A DNA stretch of 63,968 bases from SIG78 sp045635745 (GTDB taxonomy: Bacteria > Verrucomicrobiota > Lentisphaeria > Victivallales > Victivallaceae), in NCBI GenBank assembly GCA_045635745.1, contig JAZTWG010000040.1, forward strand, positions 1 through 63,968. The letters are read 5' to 3'. Positions 7,874 through 17,346 of this stretch are shown here, piece after piece. A program made the position numbers and the translations under genes. Below the pieces are notes generated by a model. It was given only the letters and a program-made list of their open reading frames with translations, searched no databases and had not been told where the DNA came from. How positions within the stretch are numbered: position 1 is the stretch's first letter; each line of letters begins with the position of its first letter.

Positions 7874-10800
7874 TTATTTTTTTATTGTTATAACAGTATA
7901 AATTTCAAGCAGTTCGCTTGCCAGTATTATCTGGCTTGAACCATTGGAAAGATGTTTTACCGGCAATACTTTTGTACCGGTAAAATCCGGCGAAACTGCT
8001 GTTGCCAAAGTGACCTTTTCCGGCACGGTAATAACCAGATCTTCCGCCGGGGAGATAAATTTTATATCTTTGGCGGTAAGCGGTTTCAGCACTTTTCCGG
8101 ACTCGGGATCCATCGGTACTGCAAAATTCAGCAGCTGGATTATTACATTGCCGTTTCTTGTATCGTTACAGCTTTCGATCATAACTTTGCTGCCGGCTCC
8201 GGCAAGCATCACCGGGTAGCTGGTGTGACTGGTATAGCCCAGCAACTCATTCAATACAGCGGCTCCATCGGCTGTTTCAGTTCTGGTATAAGGTTTGCCT
8301 CGCAGGATGATCGGGTCAAATGCTGCCATGCCGGGTGTCAGCGGGGTGGTAAGCACAAAGCCTTGGCCGTGATCTTTGCGGATGATTTTCGCCGTGCCGT
8401 CGTCAAAACGGGCAATCACTTTGCCGTCAAGCACTTTGATCGGGGCAAGATGGGTGTTTATGCTGTTGGTTGAGCTTTTGTGCACAGCCGCTGCCGGCAG
8501 CTGCGGCGCAAGAAATTCCACGCCGGTAAGCCCGGTATAGCGTTGGGCATTTTGCCGGATATATTTTTCGTTAAACGCACCGAAAGTTCCGGTTATAAGG
8601 AGTTTCCCGCCTGCCTTAACAAAGTTTTCGAGCACTTTGATTTCTGCATTGCTCAATATGGTGGCGTTGCCCATAATCAGCAGTTTGAATTTTTTCAGAC
8701 GTTGTGGTGTAAGAGTCATAACAAATTCGTGCGGAATATGTTTATCGCTCAAGAGCTGACTGATGCCGAATTGTTCGGTGGGCAGATCCGGCTGATCTGC
8801 CCGGTAATAAGCATCCCAGCGGTGGAATACTGCCACATCGGCAAGCGGCTGCATATAACGGAAATCCGGCCAATGCGGCCAATCAAAATGGGTGTTTTTC
8901 AATGCGGGGTGCCCTACATAGGTTATTACACCGGAGCGGTTCAAACTGCAGAACGCCCGGTAGATGTAACGGACTGTCGGCAGATCACTCAAACCGCTGT
9001 CGCGGTTATGGATGTGCCACTGACTCTGACCATGCTCATCGGCGTAGCCGGCTTGCAGTTTGCGGCAGGCAAGCAAATGGCGGTAATTCTGCAGTAAACA
9101 GTGATTAGTTCCCTCAATACCCAGCACATCCACATAGGGTGCCAGCATTTGAAAACGCCCGATGGGGTGCTGGAAATCAACACCGTAACTGGTTATGAGA
9201 ATATCTTTTTTGATTTTTCTCAAGCGTTCTTTCATTTCCCGGAAGAAACTGCCATCCTGTCGCATTTTCCACTCCATCCACACCGCGTTGAGCTGGTTGC
9301 CGGGGGTGAAGAGCTTTGCCTGGTCGTCGGGCATGGGCAGCGAATATCCGGTGTCTTCAGCAAATTTTTTGCGGCAGTATATACATGCACAGCGGCCGCC
9401 GGTACGCAGTATATAGAGTTCATCGATCATCAGCATATCGCATTGGGTTTCGCGCACATATTCTTCGAGAATGCTTATTACATGATTCCGCAAATAGGGG
9501 TTGCTGATACACCCCGCTCCCTGAAAACTTTTGAGTGTACCCAGATCCACCGGAAACCAGCCGGCGGCTTCTGCCGTGGCATAAGCTCCTCGGAAAATAG
9601 TGTTGAAGCTCGGTCCGTCGGCATGACGGCTCAATTTCAAACCCTCTTCGTGTATGATTTTGGCCAATGCTCCAAGATTTTTCATGTGTTCTTTGCGGGT
9701 TTTTTCGTCGTAGCAGAGATTCCAGAACAGACCTTGCTCCTTAATCACATTATATCCGGCTTGCCTGATTGTTTTGCAGAGCTGGCGGAACTCTTCATTG
9801 GGGCGGAATATCATGCCGCTTTCATTGTTGCCGCCGCCGATACTGGTGGCAACAATGTTCCAAGCCCAATGCTCCCGGGTGGTTTGAGCCAGCGGCGGGA
9901 AGGGCGGTTGCGGATAAATGTTTTTGCCGGCATTGGGGTAAACACCATCCTGCGGGATCTCTTCGGTAACAAACCTGCCCATTACATTGGCCGGTTCCGG
10001 TTCGGTATGATTCGGGGTGTTGGAGTAATCGACCGCCAGAGCAAATTCGGGCAGATTTTCTGCCTGCCAGAATTTGTTTTTCCAAACGTAATCTTCCTGT
10101 TCTGTTATGGTGTTGCTCAATACAAGCTGATTGACGGCATAATTTTTGCCGTCGAACTCCAGAATGGCATGTCTGGCCGGGCTTTTTACATAAACAGAAA
10201 AGAATATCTGGCGGAAGTTGCCGGGGGGTACTGATATATTTTCAGCCACCACCATGTCATTGCATTTTATTGTAAGATTTTCCACCGCCTGATGAGTGTG
10301 CCCCACCGTCAGCGAACCCATATAAATACCGGGTTCCAGCGGCACGGAATATACGCTTTTGCCCTGCGGGACAAAAATGCCGGCACTGCCGGGAAATTTA
10401 CCATCGGTCTGATAAGTTTTAAATCCTGCGGCGCGTTTTGTCCAACCCGGCATAATCAGCTCAAGACCTTTTTCCAGCACCGACGCACTCTGGAACGGCA
10501 TTTGGTAAATATCCAGCCACCACGGAAAATCATACAGCGATTTATTGAGTTTTGCCGTAGCTTTTTTATCCGCAAAACTTATGTGATAACCGATATTATC
10601 GAGATACGGCCCGGAAGGATAAAACGTTACTGTATTGCCGTGCCGGTAATAGTGGTCGATATCTCCGGCGTGGATCCTTACAAAAAATCCGTAATACTCC
10701 GGATTGGATCGTTTGCTGAAGTCAAAAATTATCTTGTTTCCGCGTTTATAAATAACATTCAACACCTTCTGCGGTTCCTGGCAATAGGGCGTGATTTGCC

Positions 10801-12328
10801 CGGATACGCTCAAGGGCGAAAAATCGAAGACCAGTTTTACATCGTTCTTTTCAATGTAAAGATAGTGTACATGCGTGATTGGCTTGCCGGTTTTCGGGTG
10901 TACCAGAATATTTTTCATATTACCTTCCGGCAGTTTTATCCGGCCGGCAACATTGTTGTATTTATTGCGGTGTCCGTGGCGGACTTCGAACTTGGCGCCG
11001 TCAAAGAGTTCTGCGGGCAGGGCCAGGCGGTAGCTGTAATTTATTGCATCGGATTTTTTATAGACACTCCGCATGAAAATTTCCAGTTCGCCATTGGGCA
11101 TGATGCGTGCTTCCCGCCGGAAATCTACGGTATCATCGTTGAGCTGAACGAGGTTATGGGTGGCGATTTTGCCATTTTTTCGGGATGTAATGCAGGATTT
11201 TTCCGGCAGGGATCCGAGATTTTTTACGCCGGCAATCGCAGTTTCTTCCAAAAAAACTTTGCCTTCAAGCGCTACTTTCAGTTTTTTGCCGGGGAAGATT
11301 GTAAAAGCATCCTTTTTTGCCCGGGGCGCATCGGGGTAAAGCGCCAGAGTTTCTGCCTTGTAAAAGAGTCTGATGTTTTTCAGCATAAAATCGCTGTTGT
11401 TGCCGGCTGAAACAACTATCTTGGTATTTGTGCCCGCAGCAAAAAGTTTTTTCAGACTGTACATGTAGTTTTTGCTGCCGCCATCGGAAGTGTTTCTGCA
11501 ATTAAGCAAACGGGGCAGATGCCGGTGGTCAAGGCGGGCAAGGGGTTTGTTGTTGACCGCCAGGACAGGCTGAACAGCTGCAGCATTGTTTTTCATAACA
11601 AAATCAAAGCTCAATACCGGCACATAGCCATTTATATCACTTATCGGCGGCAGCTCAAAACTCCAGGTTTTTGCATAGGATTTTTTTTGCGAAAATTTTA
11701 CTGTATACACAAAATCCGGGTTTTTCTGCGACTCTTTGGCGAGTTTTGCGGCGGTGACTTCCGGAATTTTACTTTCCGCCGGAACATTTGCCGGGGATCC
11801 GGTTGCTGCGGCAAGTTTGGTCATTCTGATATTTTTGAACGTGAAAACACCATTCTGCGATGCCGCTCCAAAGTTTATCAGCAGTTTGCTGCCTTTATCC
11901 CAGTTGCGGGTATAGGCTGGATCGGGCATGACAAAAGTGTATTCAAGAGTTTGCCATTTGCCGGCATGAGTTTGAAGCGGAACGTATTTTGAAAAAATCG
12001 TGCCGCGCACGCCGCGGTTTTGATCATTTACCGGCTGAACCATCAGGAAAAGTTGGGCATTGCGGTCGCTTACGCTGGCGGCGTTTACCTCCACTGTGAT
12101 CTTGAGCTGTTCGCCTGTTTTCATAAAATTGGCATATCGCCGCATCCAGCCGCGAGATTTGACTCCGTTGCCGGAGGTGAAGTCCATGATAAGTTCATCA
12201 TCTTGAGCTCGAAATTTCAAACCGCAGGCATCGGGTGTTTTGCCGGGAAGATAGTCTGCAAGTCTTACTGCTGCCGGAAGCAATGTCGCCCACAACAGTA
12301 AAAATGCCAATGTAATAATTTTTTTCAT
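7874..12328 (-). CDS. Very large secreted glycosidase-like protein
   Basis: 1484 residues, signal peptide about 1-19. The first half is beta-rich (jelly-roll and galactose-binding-type folds). A TIM-barrel region spans about 780-1190, with MLMIDELYI and a Cys pair in CACIYCRKKF near 975-985, features of GH42-like and related barrels. Residues about 1200-1300 (LLIMGNATILSNAEI, then AGGKLLITG) resemble the trimerisation/amidotransferase-like domain of GH42 beta-galactosidases. A C-terminal beta-domain follows. Substrate is unknown; the operon with a GH28-like protein points to pectin side chains. Its ribosome site is weak. Confidence 0.65.
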   Translation of the reverse strand: MKKIITLAFLLLWATLLPAAVRLADYLPGKTPDACGLKFRAQDDELIMDFTSGNGVKSRGWMRRYANFMKTGEQLKITVEVNAASVSDRNAQLFLMVQPVNDQNRGVRGTIFSKYVPLQTHAGKWQTLEYTFVMPDPAYTRNWDKGSKLLINFGAASQNGVFTFKNIRMTKLAAATGSPANVPAESKIPEVTAAKLAKESQKNPDFVYTVKFSQKKSYAKTWSFELPPISDINGYVPVLSFDFVMKNNAAAVQPVLAVNNKPLARLDHRHLPRLLNCRNTSDGGSKNYMYSLKKLFAAGTNTKIVVSAGNNSDFMLKNIRLFYKAETLALYPDAPRAKKDAFTIFPGKKLKVALEGKVFLEETAIAGVKNLGSLPEKSCITSRKNGKIATHNLVQLNDDTVDFRREARIMPNGELEIFMRSVYKKSDAINYSYRLALPAELFDGAKFEVRHGHRNKYNNVAGRIKLPEGNMKNILVHPKTGKPITHVHYLYIEKNDVKLVFDFSPLSVSGQITPYCQEPQKVLNVIYKRGNKIIFDFSKRSNPEYYGFFVRIHAGDIDHYYRHGNTVTFYPSGPYLDNIGYHISFADKKATAKLNKSLYDFPWWLDIYQMPFQSASVLEKGLELIMPGWTKRAAGFKTYQTDGKFPGSAGIFVPQGKSVYSVPLEPGIYMGSLTVGHTHQAVENLTIKCNDMVVAENISVPPGNFRQIFFSVYVKSPARHAILEFDGKNYAVNQLVLSNTITEQEDYVWKNKFWQAENLPEFALAVDYSNTPNHTEPEPANVMGRFVTEEIPQDGVYPNAGKNIYPQPPFPPLAQTTREHWAWNIVATSIGGGNNESGMIFRPNEEFRQLCKTIRQAGYNVIKEQGLFWNLCYDEKTRKEHMKNLGALAKIIHEEGLKLSRHADGPSFNTIFRGAYATAEAAGWFPVDLGTLKSFQGAGCISNPYLRNHVISILEEYVRETQCDMLMIDELYILRTGGRCACIYCRKKFAEDTGYSLPMPDDQAKLFTPGNQLNAVWMEWKMRQDGSFFREMKERLRKIKKDILITSYGVDFQHPIGRFQMLAPYVDVLGIEGTNHCLLQNYRHLLACRKLQAGYADEHGQSQWHIHNRDSGLSDLPTVRYIYRAFCSLNRSGVITYVGHPALKNTHFDWPHWPDFRYMQPLADVAVFHRWDAYYRADQPDLPTEQFGISQLLSDKHIPHEFVMTLTPQRLKKFKLLIMGNATILSNAEIKVLENFVKAGGKLLITGTFGAFNEKYIRQNAQRYTGLTGVEFLAPQLPAAAVHKSSTNSINTHLAPIKVLDGKVIARFDDGTAKIIRKDHGQGFVLTTPLTPGMAAFDPIILRGKPYTRTETADGAAVLNELLGYTSHTSYPVMLAGAGSKVMIESCNDTRNGNVIIQLLNFAVPMDPESGKVLKPLTAKDIKFISPAEDLVITVPEKVTLATAVSPDFTGTKVLPVKHLSNGSSQIILASELLEIYTVITIKK

Positions 12329-12564
12329 AGGTCAAACTCTGTTTTTTTATTGATATGAATAATTCTGCTGATCATCGCAGTTTGGGGTCACTCCATAACG
12401 ATCGTTGGTCTCTTTGGCCTTCAGGCAAACCGCTGCCGTCAATTTGGTTTTACCGATTTTCAGTTATTATTGATCAATGATTTTTACACTTGAGCTTTGA
12501 GGTAATAATCATGAACTCAATATTGATTGCTTTTTCATTTGTTGTTTTTCTTTCAAAAACTGTT
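12329..12564. other. Intergenic gap, nothing firm
   Basis: These 236 bp between the regulator stop and the large secreted protein's start contain a short palindrome (AACGATCGTT) and AT-rich sequence. I see no gene or clear promoter. Confidence 0.4.
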
Positions 12565-13617
12565 TTATTGAAAAAATGCTGATTTGCGGATTATAAGTTT
12601 GCTGGGTATACGCTCGATAAGCGATTGAGCTTTGTCGATTGCTATATCGGTAAAAAGTACATCCAGTATGCGCTGTACCCGGTATTGTATATCGTTGCCC
12701 AGCGTGGTTATGCATGCTTCGCCCAGCGGCAGATGGCCTCGCCCTTCCAGATCACCGATTCCGGTAATATTGAAATCCCCCGCCTGATAGCCGCGGTCTG
12801 TAAATGCCTGATAAAAACCGAATGCGGTCAAATCAACTTCGCAGATATACAACTCCTGCGGATTGGGAGTAATATTCATTGCCCAACGGTATGCCTGAAG
12901 CTGGCTGTGCGGAAATGGCAATTCGCACAAAGTATATTCATTGGGCAGCCAGTTGCCCAGAACTGCGGCCCACTGCATGACATTACCGAAAAATTTCCGG
13001 TGATAGCAAAGATGACACTTTTTGATGCCGTGCATCCGGGCTTTATTGAATATTTCTGTCAATCCCGGCAGATAGTCCGGCAGTATCTGATTGCCGTTCT
13101 CTAAAACCGGTTCATTGCCCCACAACCACACTTTGGGCCCCATAAATCCGGCGGCAAGAGCCCGGGCGTGGAGCGAGCTCATACCAATCTCCACCAGCAA
13201 GCCATCGGTGTGGTCAAGCAGCCGGCTGCTGAAATTGGCCTGTTGAAGATCATACAGCGAATAGAGTTTGAAGTCGCAGTTACGTTTTTTCAATTCGTTG
13301 ATCAGTATTTGGAACCGCCGCGGTGCTTCAGAACAGTTCTCCGGACGCAGATGGCTGAAGTCACTGGTCATAAAACAGGCAATACGGGGACGGTTGTTGC
13401 GTTGAATTATTTCGGGGAGTGCACCGTGCCGGCATTTGATGATCCCTTCGGCTTCAAGCAGATGCAAGGCGTTGTTGGCTGTAACATGCGATACATTGTA
13501 GAGCTCCGCTGCTTGCCGGCTTGAGATAAACTCGTCGCTTTTGCTGTATTTATCTGACAGCAAAAGTTCCCGCAGTTTTTCGGCAATTTTGCAAGCTACA
13601 TTATCGGAGTGTTTCAT
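12565..13617 (-). CDS. GntR-type transcriptional regulator with LacI-like sensor domain
   Basis: 350 residues. Residues 1-75 form a winged helix of the GntR family (SSRQAAELYNVSHVTANNALHLLEAEG recognisable as HTH and wing, split here only for description). Residues 80-345 resemble the periplasmic-binding-protein fold of LacI-type regulators (RIACFMTSDF start, YICEVDLTAFGFYQA effector region). It is upstream of and codirectional with the large glycosidase and the GH28-like gene, so it probably controls them. An 8-bp inverted repeat overlaps its ribosome site. Confidence 0.85.
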   Translation of the reverse strand: MKHSDNVACKIAEKLRELLLSDKYSKSDEFISSRQAAELYNVSHVTANNALHLLEAEGIIKCRHGALPEIIQRNNRPRIACFMTSDFSHLRPENCSEAPRRFQILINELKKRNCDFKLYSLYDLQQANFSSRLLDHTDGLLVEIGMSSLHARALAAGFMGPKVWLWGNEPVLENGNQILPDYLPGLTEIFNKARMHGIKKCHLCYHRKFFGNVMQWAAVLGNWLPNEYTLCELPFPHSQLQAYRWAMNITPNPQELYICEVDLTAFGFYQAFTDRGYQAGDFNITGIGDLEGRGHLPLGEACITTLGNDIQYRVQRILDVLFTDIAIDKAQSLIERIPSKLIIRKSAFFQ

Positions 13618-13625
13618 ATTTTAAT

Positions 13626-13644
13626 CCCTTTATTGCATAAAGGG
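13626..13644. promoter_or_regulatory. Inverted repeat over the regulator ribosome site
   Basis: CCCTTTAT, TGC, ATAAAGGG: a perfect 8-bp inverted repeat with a 3-base centre, nine bases before the start codon. On the minus strand it contains the AAAGGG that serves as ribosome site. It could be an autoregulatory operator or an mRNA hairpin hiding the site. Confidence 0.55.
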
Positions 13645-13780
13645 AATTTACCACATATTGCTGTTTTTTCAATGGATCATACCGTAAAATTGCTTATATT
13701 TTATTATACTGTTAGCAAAAGTGTAAGCTAATTTAAAGGGAGATTCTTCCACCGGAGGAAAGCTTTTGCATGATAATACA

Positions 13781-13828
13781 ATAAAAAAAGATATTATGAG
13801 AGAACTCTTGTGTCTCTCATAATATCTT
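13781..13828 (-). terminator. Intrinsic terminator after the ceramidase-like gene
   Basis: A perfect 16-bp stem, AAGATATTATGAGAGA (13788-13803) with its complement at 13813-13828, loop 9. On the minus strand it is followed by CTTTTTTTATT. It lies 52 bp beyond the gene end. Confidence 0.85.
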
Positions 13829-13879
13829 GGGTAAAACTTCAGCAGCTGCTGTATGTTACTTGCAGTTGCAACTGTTTTT

Positions 13880-15205
13880 TCAGAGGTTTTTCACCGCTGC
13901 CTCGATAATGGCATCGGCCGCTTCGGGCGCAACGGTATTTATGCCCGGCTGGACTTCGTAACCGCCGCGGGCAAAACATTCTTTCATCGGCACATAGCCG
14001 GAAACTGACTGTGCCAGCTCGGCTACAAAAGTATATTCAAACTTGCTGGCTTCGCGGATGGCACGCGAAATACCGTTGAAAGGTTCACCCGGCAAGCTGA
14101 CGAAAGCCAGTGAATCGCCGATTTCGATGCTGGTCAGGCGACTGTCATGCGAAGGCGTGCTTTTGGCGCGGCAATCCAGTACACGTTTTGCAAAGTGACG
14201 CAATGCGGCAGGAACCTTGTTGGCAAGGTCCTGGCTTTCGAAGTCGCCTTCTTTCTTGATATCCGGCACGGTATCCAGCGTGTGCTGGGCGGCTGCCAAT
14301 TCTTCATCAGAGATCTGGCGGTGGGGAATCGTAACGCTGGTGTTTTTGATAACCAGTTTGTCTGCCGCGATGGGTTTGAGATTTTTCAGTGCATCTACTA
14401 CGATTCTGGCATAGCCGCGGCCGACGCGGACAGCTTCATGGTAACCGGTCTGATTGATATCCTGGTGGAAGTCAAAGTGGTTGATGTCGCCGGACGCATC
14501 GTCCAGAACCATCACCGGCAAGCTGGTCTTGAGCTCGTGCTGGACTTCCTGGGTGAAACGGCCATACCAGTCAGCAGAGATCAGATTTCCGCCGATGGTA
14601 TCGCCATGGTTGGCGATGTTGCAGACCAGAGCTGCGATTCTGCCGCCCTGCTTGATCGCCAGAATGTTGATGGTACGGTCAAAATCGCATTCGGGTTTGT
14701 CGATATTGGGGTTGCGCCAGCCGGGGTTGGTCACGATATCACCGCTCTTCATCCAGTAGCGGCGGACAAAACCGTAGGGGTTATTGTAAACTTTTGTCGC
14801 TTCAAATTCGGCGGGCAGCAGGTTCATGAACGCGCGTTTCAGACCGCGGATAACGGCATCCACAGTGCTGTCGAAAGCATACTGAATGGTTTCATTTTCC
14901 TGCTTTTCCTGATTTTTAAAGCGGGGGCCGGTATGGGTGTGAGTGGCGCAAATGAGGATATTTTCGTACAGTCCTTCGCCGAATTCGGCATCTACTCTGG
15001 CTTTGATGGCATCGAACATGACTTTCATGATGCTGCAGAGCTCAAGAGTTACGAGGGCGGTGCGTTTGCCGTCGATTTCAATGGCAATAACTTTGACAAA
15101 CAGGTCATCGTACATACCTTCGTTGAGGCGTACATTGAAGTAACCGGCCAAATCAATTCCGGTAGGCGGGGTCATCACTTCCTGTGCATAACCGACTTTA
15201 AGCAT
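13880..15205 (-). CDS. Neutral/alkaline ceramidase-fold hydrolase
   Basis: 441 residues from the ATG at 15205, chosen because AAGGAG lies nine bases upstream. The upstream extension is poor. It has the N-terminal fold of the neutral ceramidase family: VMTPPTGIDLAGY at the start and ATHTHTGP at 87-94, whose histidines bind zinc. The family's long catalytic Ser region and C-terminal immunoglobulin-like domain are not evident, and there is no signal peptide. Family members of this short type are often found beside sugar-degradation genes in PVC bacteria, and their substrates are uncertain. Single-gene unit with its own promoter and terminator. Confidence 0.75.
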   Translation of the reverse strand: MLKVGYAQEVMTPPTGIDLAGYFNVRLNEGMYDDLFVKVIAIEIDGKRTALVTLELCSIMKVMFDAIKARVDAEFGEGLYENILICATHTHTGPRFKNQEKQENETIQYAFDSTVDAVIRGLKRAFMNLLPAEFEATKVYNNPYGFVRRYWMKSGDIVTNPGWRNPNIDKPECDFDRTINILAIKQGGRIAALVCNIANHGDTIGGNLISADWYGRFTQEVQHELKTSLPVMVLDDASGDINHFDFHQDINQTGYHEAVRVGRGYARIVVDALKNLKPIAADKLVIKNTSVTIPHRQISDEELAAAQHTLDTVPDIKKEGDFESQDLANKVPAALRHFAKRVLDCRAKSTPSHDSRLTSIEIGDSLAFVSLPGEPFNGISRAIREASKFEYTFVAELAQSVSGYVPMKECFARGGYEVQPGINTVAPEAADAIIEAAVKNL

Positions 15206-15254
15206 TTTTTCTTTCTCCTTGGATTTATTCAGAAAAGGTTTATCTTCTTCATTT

Positions 15255-15283
15255 AATGTATAATTCCCAGACCTTACTTGCAA
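15255..15283 (-). promoter_or_regulatory. Promoter of the ceramidase-like gene
   Basis: Minus strand TTGCAA (15278-15283), 17-bp spacer, TACATT (15255-15260), about 50 bp upstream of the ATG. Confidence 0.6.
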
Positions 15284-15330
15284 GAAAAAATTGTTATTAT
15301 CGGCAAATTATACATTTATTCAGCAATTTT

Positions 15331-16008
15331 TTACAACTTGTTTTTGTATCCGGCAATCACCCCTGCGAGTTTGTCGCACGGCGTTTTTACCGCTGCCTCG
15401 TCGATGATCATGGCGTTGAAGCTGTTATCATGTTTCATGGCTATGGGCAGGGTGGTGAGTTTTCGTACTGCATCGGCGCCCGCCGGATCATCGCAATAAA
15501 CAATACTGCCGGGCATACCGAGCAATTTGCTCAAACGCTCCGGCGGAGTGCTTTTGCTTACAGCAATAACGATTTGGATATTGTATTTTTCGGCAAAAGG
15601 CGCGATTTCCGCAAATTCTTCGCAGGGCAGGTCAAGAATGCGCAATGCATCGATTTCAAGCGCCGCAAGATCGGCAAAGAGTTTTTCGTAACCGTACTGC
15701 AGAAAAATATTGGAGTAGCCTGAAATTATCAATCCGGCTGCCGGATAGTTCTGCCGGAGCTTTTTGAGCATATTTATAATCTTGCTCAAATCGGCACCGT
15801 TCTGCAGTGCCTGCTGATAGGCTTTCTGGATGGCGTCCCCATCAGCCATGGGGTCGGAAAAAGGTATGCCCAACTCTACGATGTCGGCCCCGGCATTGAG
15901 TATTTCTGCAATGCGTTTTTCCGAGGTTTGCATATCCGGAGCCCCGGCACAATCTAATACGATAAGGGCTTTTTTATTGCCGGAGAATATTTTTCCAAAA
16001 CGGTTCAT
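15331..16008 (-). CDS. trpA: Tryptophan synthase alpha chain (divergent, short)
   Basis: 225 residues against about 265 for the family. The catalytic loop is kept: VELGIPFSDPMADG holds E45 and D56, equivalent to Glu49 and Asp60 of the enterobacterial enzyme, which cleave indole-3-glycerol phosphate. The rest is eroded. The usual VSVTGVTG segment reads AVSKSTPPERL, and the Gly-rich phosphate loop (GFGIS type) reads MKHDNSFNA. It overlaps trpB by four bases (ATGA). It may be a weak or purely allosteric alpha chain. I am sure of homology, less sure of activity. Confidence 0.8.
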   Translation of the reverse strand: MNRFGKIFSGNKKALIVLDCAGAPDMQTSEKRIAEILNAGADIVELGIPFSDPMADGDAIQKAYQQALQNGADLSKIINMLKKLRQNYPAAGLIISGYSNIFLQYGYEKLFADLAALEIDALRILDLPCEEFAEIAPFAEKYNIQIVIAVSKSTPPERLSKLLGMPGSIVYCDDPAGADAVRKLTTLPIAMKHDNSFNAMIIDEAAVKTPCDKLAGVIAGYKNKL

Positions 16009-17180
16009 CGATGGCTCTCCTTATAGTTGCGGACGTTTTCCATATCTTTGTCGCCCCGTCCGGAAAGGTTGACAATTATAATGTTTTCTTTGCTGTATGT
16101 CGATGCCGTTTTGATAGCCTGCGCTATGGCATGGCTGGATTCCAGCGCCGGAATGATGCCTTCAAGTTTTGAGAGGGTGTCAAAAGCATTGATCGCTTCA
16201 TCGTCATTTATTACCGTATAATTTGCCCGTCGGGTATCGGCCAGATAGCTGTGTTCCGGGCCTACGCCGGGATAGTCAAGCCCAGCGGAAACAGAGTGCG
16301 TTTCGGTGATCTGTCCGGTGACTTCCTGCAAAAGATAGGTCTTGCAGCCGTGCAGAATGCCTACTGTACCGCCGTTGATACTGGCGGCATGTTTGCCGGA
16401 AGCTATCCCGGAGCCACCGGCTTCCACCCCGGTAAGTTTTACGCTCTTATCTTCCAGAAATCCGGCAAAAATACCCATGGCATTGCTGCCGCCTCCGATA
16501 CAGGCAATAACTTCGTCGGGCAGTTTGCCGGTTTTTTCCAGACATTGCATCCTTGCTTCTTTGCCGATAATGGACTGGAAATCTTTGACGATTGCGGGGT
16601 AGGGGTGCGGGCCCGCTACTGTACCAATACAGTAAAAGGTGTCGTGAGCATTTTCCGCCCAGTAGCGGATCGCTTCGTTCATGGCATCTTTTAATGTGAC
16701 GCTGCCGGATTTTACGGCAATGACTTCAGCTCCCAGCACTCTCATGCGGTCAACGTTGGGGGCCTGGCGCTCAACATCCACAGCACCCATAAAGACCTTA
16801 CATTCCAAGCCCAGCAAGGCTGCTACGGTGGCGGTTGCCACTCCATGCATGCCGGCGCCGGTTTCTGCAATAAGCTTGTGCTTGTTCATGCGTTTAGCCA
16901 GCAGCGCCTGACCGATGGTGTTATTGACCTTGTGAGCGCCGGTGTGATTGAGATCTTCGCGCTTGAGATAGATCTGTGCCCCCTGACAATACTCTGTCAG
17001 GCGTTTTGCATGATACAGCGGCGACTGTCTGCCGATGTAGTTGGTCAGCAGATCGTCGAGTTCAGTTTGAAATGCCGGATCTGATTTTGCTTCAAGATAA
17101 GCTGTTTCCAGCTCATTGAGTACACTCATTAATGCTTCGGGGATATATTGCCCCCCGTAAATACCGTAGTGAGAATCCAT
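16005..17180 (-). CDS. trpB: Tryptophan synthase beta chain
   Basis: 391 residues, normal length. The PLP lysine is K84 in GAHKVNN. The phosphate-binding GGGSNAMG loop is near 232-239. The substrate carboxylate loop reads ETGAGMHGVATA (106-117), where nearly all TrpB proteins have GAGQHG, so Gln is replaced by Met at 111. It condenses indole and serine to tryptophan in the cytoplasm. It is the first structural gene after the trp leader and attenuator and is followed by overlapping trpA. No other trp genes are nearby. Confidence 0.95.
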   Translation of the reverse strand: MDSHYGIYGGQYIPEALMSVLNELETAYLEAKSDPAFQTELDDLLTNYIGRQSPLYHAKRLTEYCQGAQIYLKREDLNHTGAHKVNNTIGQALLAKRMNKHKLIAETGAGMHGVATATVAALLGLECKVFMGAVDVERQAPNVDRMRVLGAEVIAVKSGSVTLKDAMNEAIRYWAENAHDTFYCIGTVAGPHPYPAIVKDFQSIIGKEARMQCLEKTGKLPDEVIACIGGGSNAMGIFAGFLEDKSVKLTGVEAGGSGIASGKHAASINGGTVGILHGCKTYLLQEVTGQITETHSVSAGLDYPGVGPEHSYLADTRRANYTVINDDEAINAFDTLSKLEGIIPALESSHAIAQAIKTASTYSKENIIIVNLSGRGDKDMENVRNYKESHR

Positions 17181-17222
17181 TTTTTGTTTCCTTATATATT
17201 AAATTTGTAAAAAATATCCATT

Positions 17223-17254
17223 AAAAAAGCCTTCCGGCGGTTTTCCGGAAGGCT
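17223..17254 (-). terminator. Second terminator in the trp leader
   Basis: Perfect 10-bp stem AGCCTTCCGG/CCGGAAGGCT (17228-17237 with 17245-17254), 7-base loop, then six T on the minus strand. It ends about 40 bp before the trpB start, downstream of the first attenuator terminator. Confidence 0.8.
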
Positions 17255-17267
17255 GGCTTCTGTTCAT

Positions 17268-17346
17268 AAAAAAAAGCGGCTTGCACAATTTCTGCAAACC
17301 GCCATCAGGCACAACAAAACTCTGCGTTCCGGCGGTCAGGACCGCC
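17268..17346 (-). promoter_or_regulatory. trp attenuator (1:2, 2:3 and 3:4 pairings)
   Basis: On the minus strand, segment 1 is GGCGGTC (17346-17340), overlapping the second Trp codon. Segment 2 is GACCGCC (17337-17331), pairing with 1. Segment 3 begins GGCGGTTTGCA (17303-17293) and can pair with 2 as antiterminator. Segment 4 is TGCAAGCCGC (17285-17276), pairing with 3 and followed by eight T as terminator. This is the classical trp attenuation layout. Confidence 0.8.

Noticed and set aside
13781..13828. The perfect 16-bp stem as a regulator operator
   Set aside because: Its T-run on the minus strand and position just after a gene end make it an ordinary terminator.
14147..15256. 369-codon plus-strand frame opposite the ceramidase-like gene
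   Set aside because: Shadow of the HTHTGP-containing gene; its sequence is compositionally biased and motif-free.
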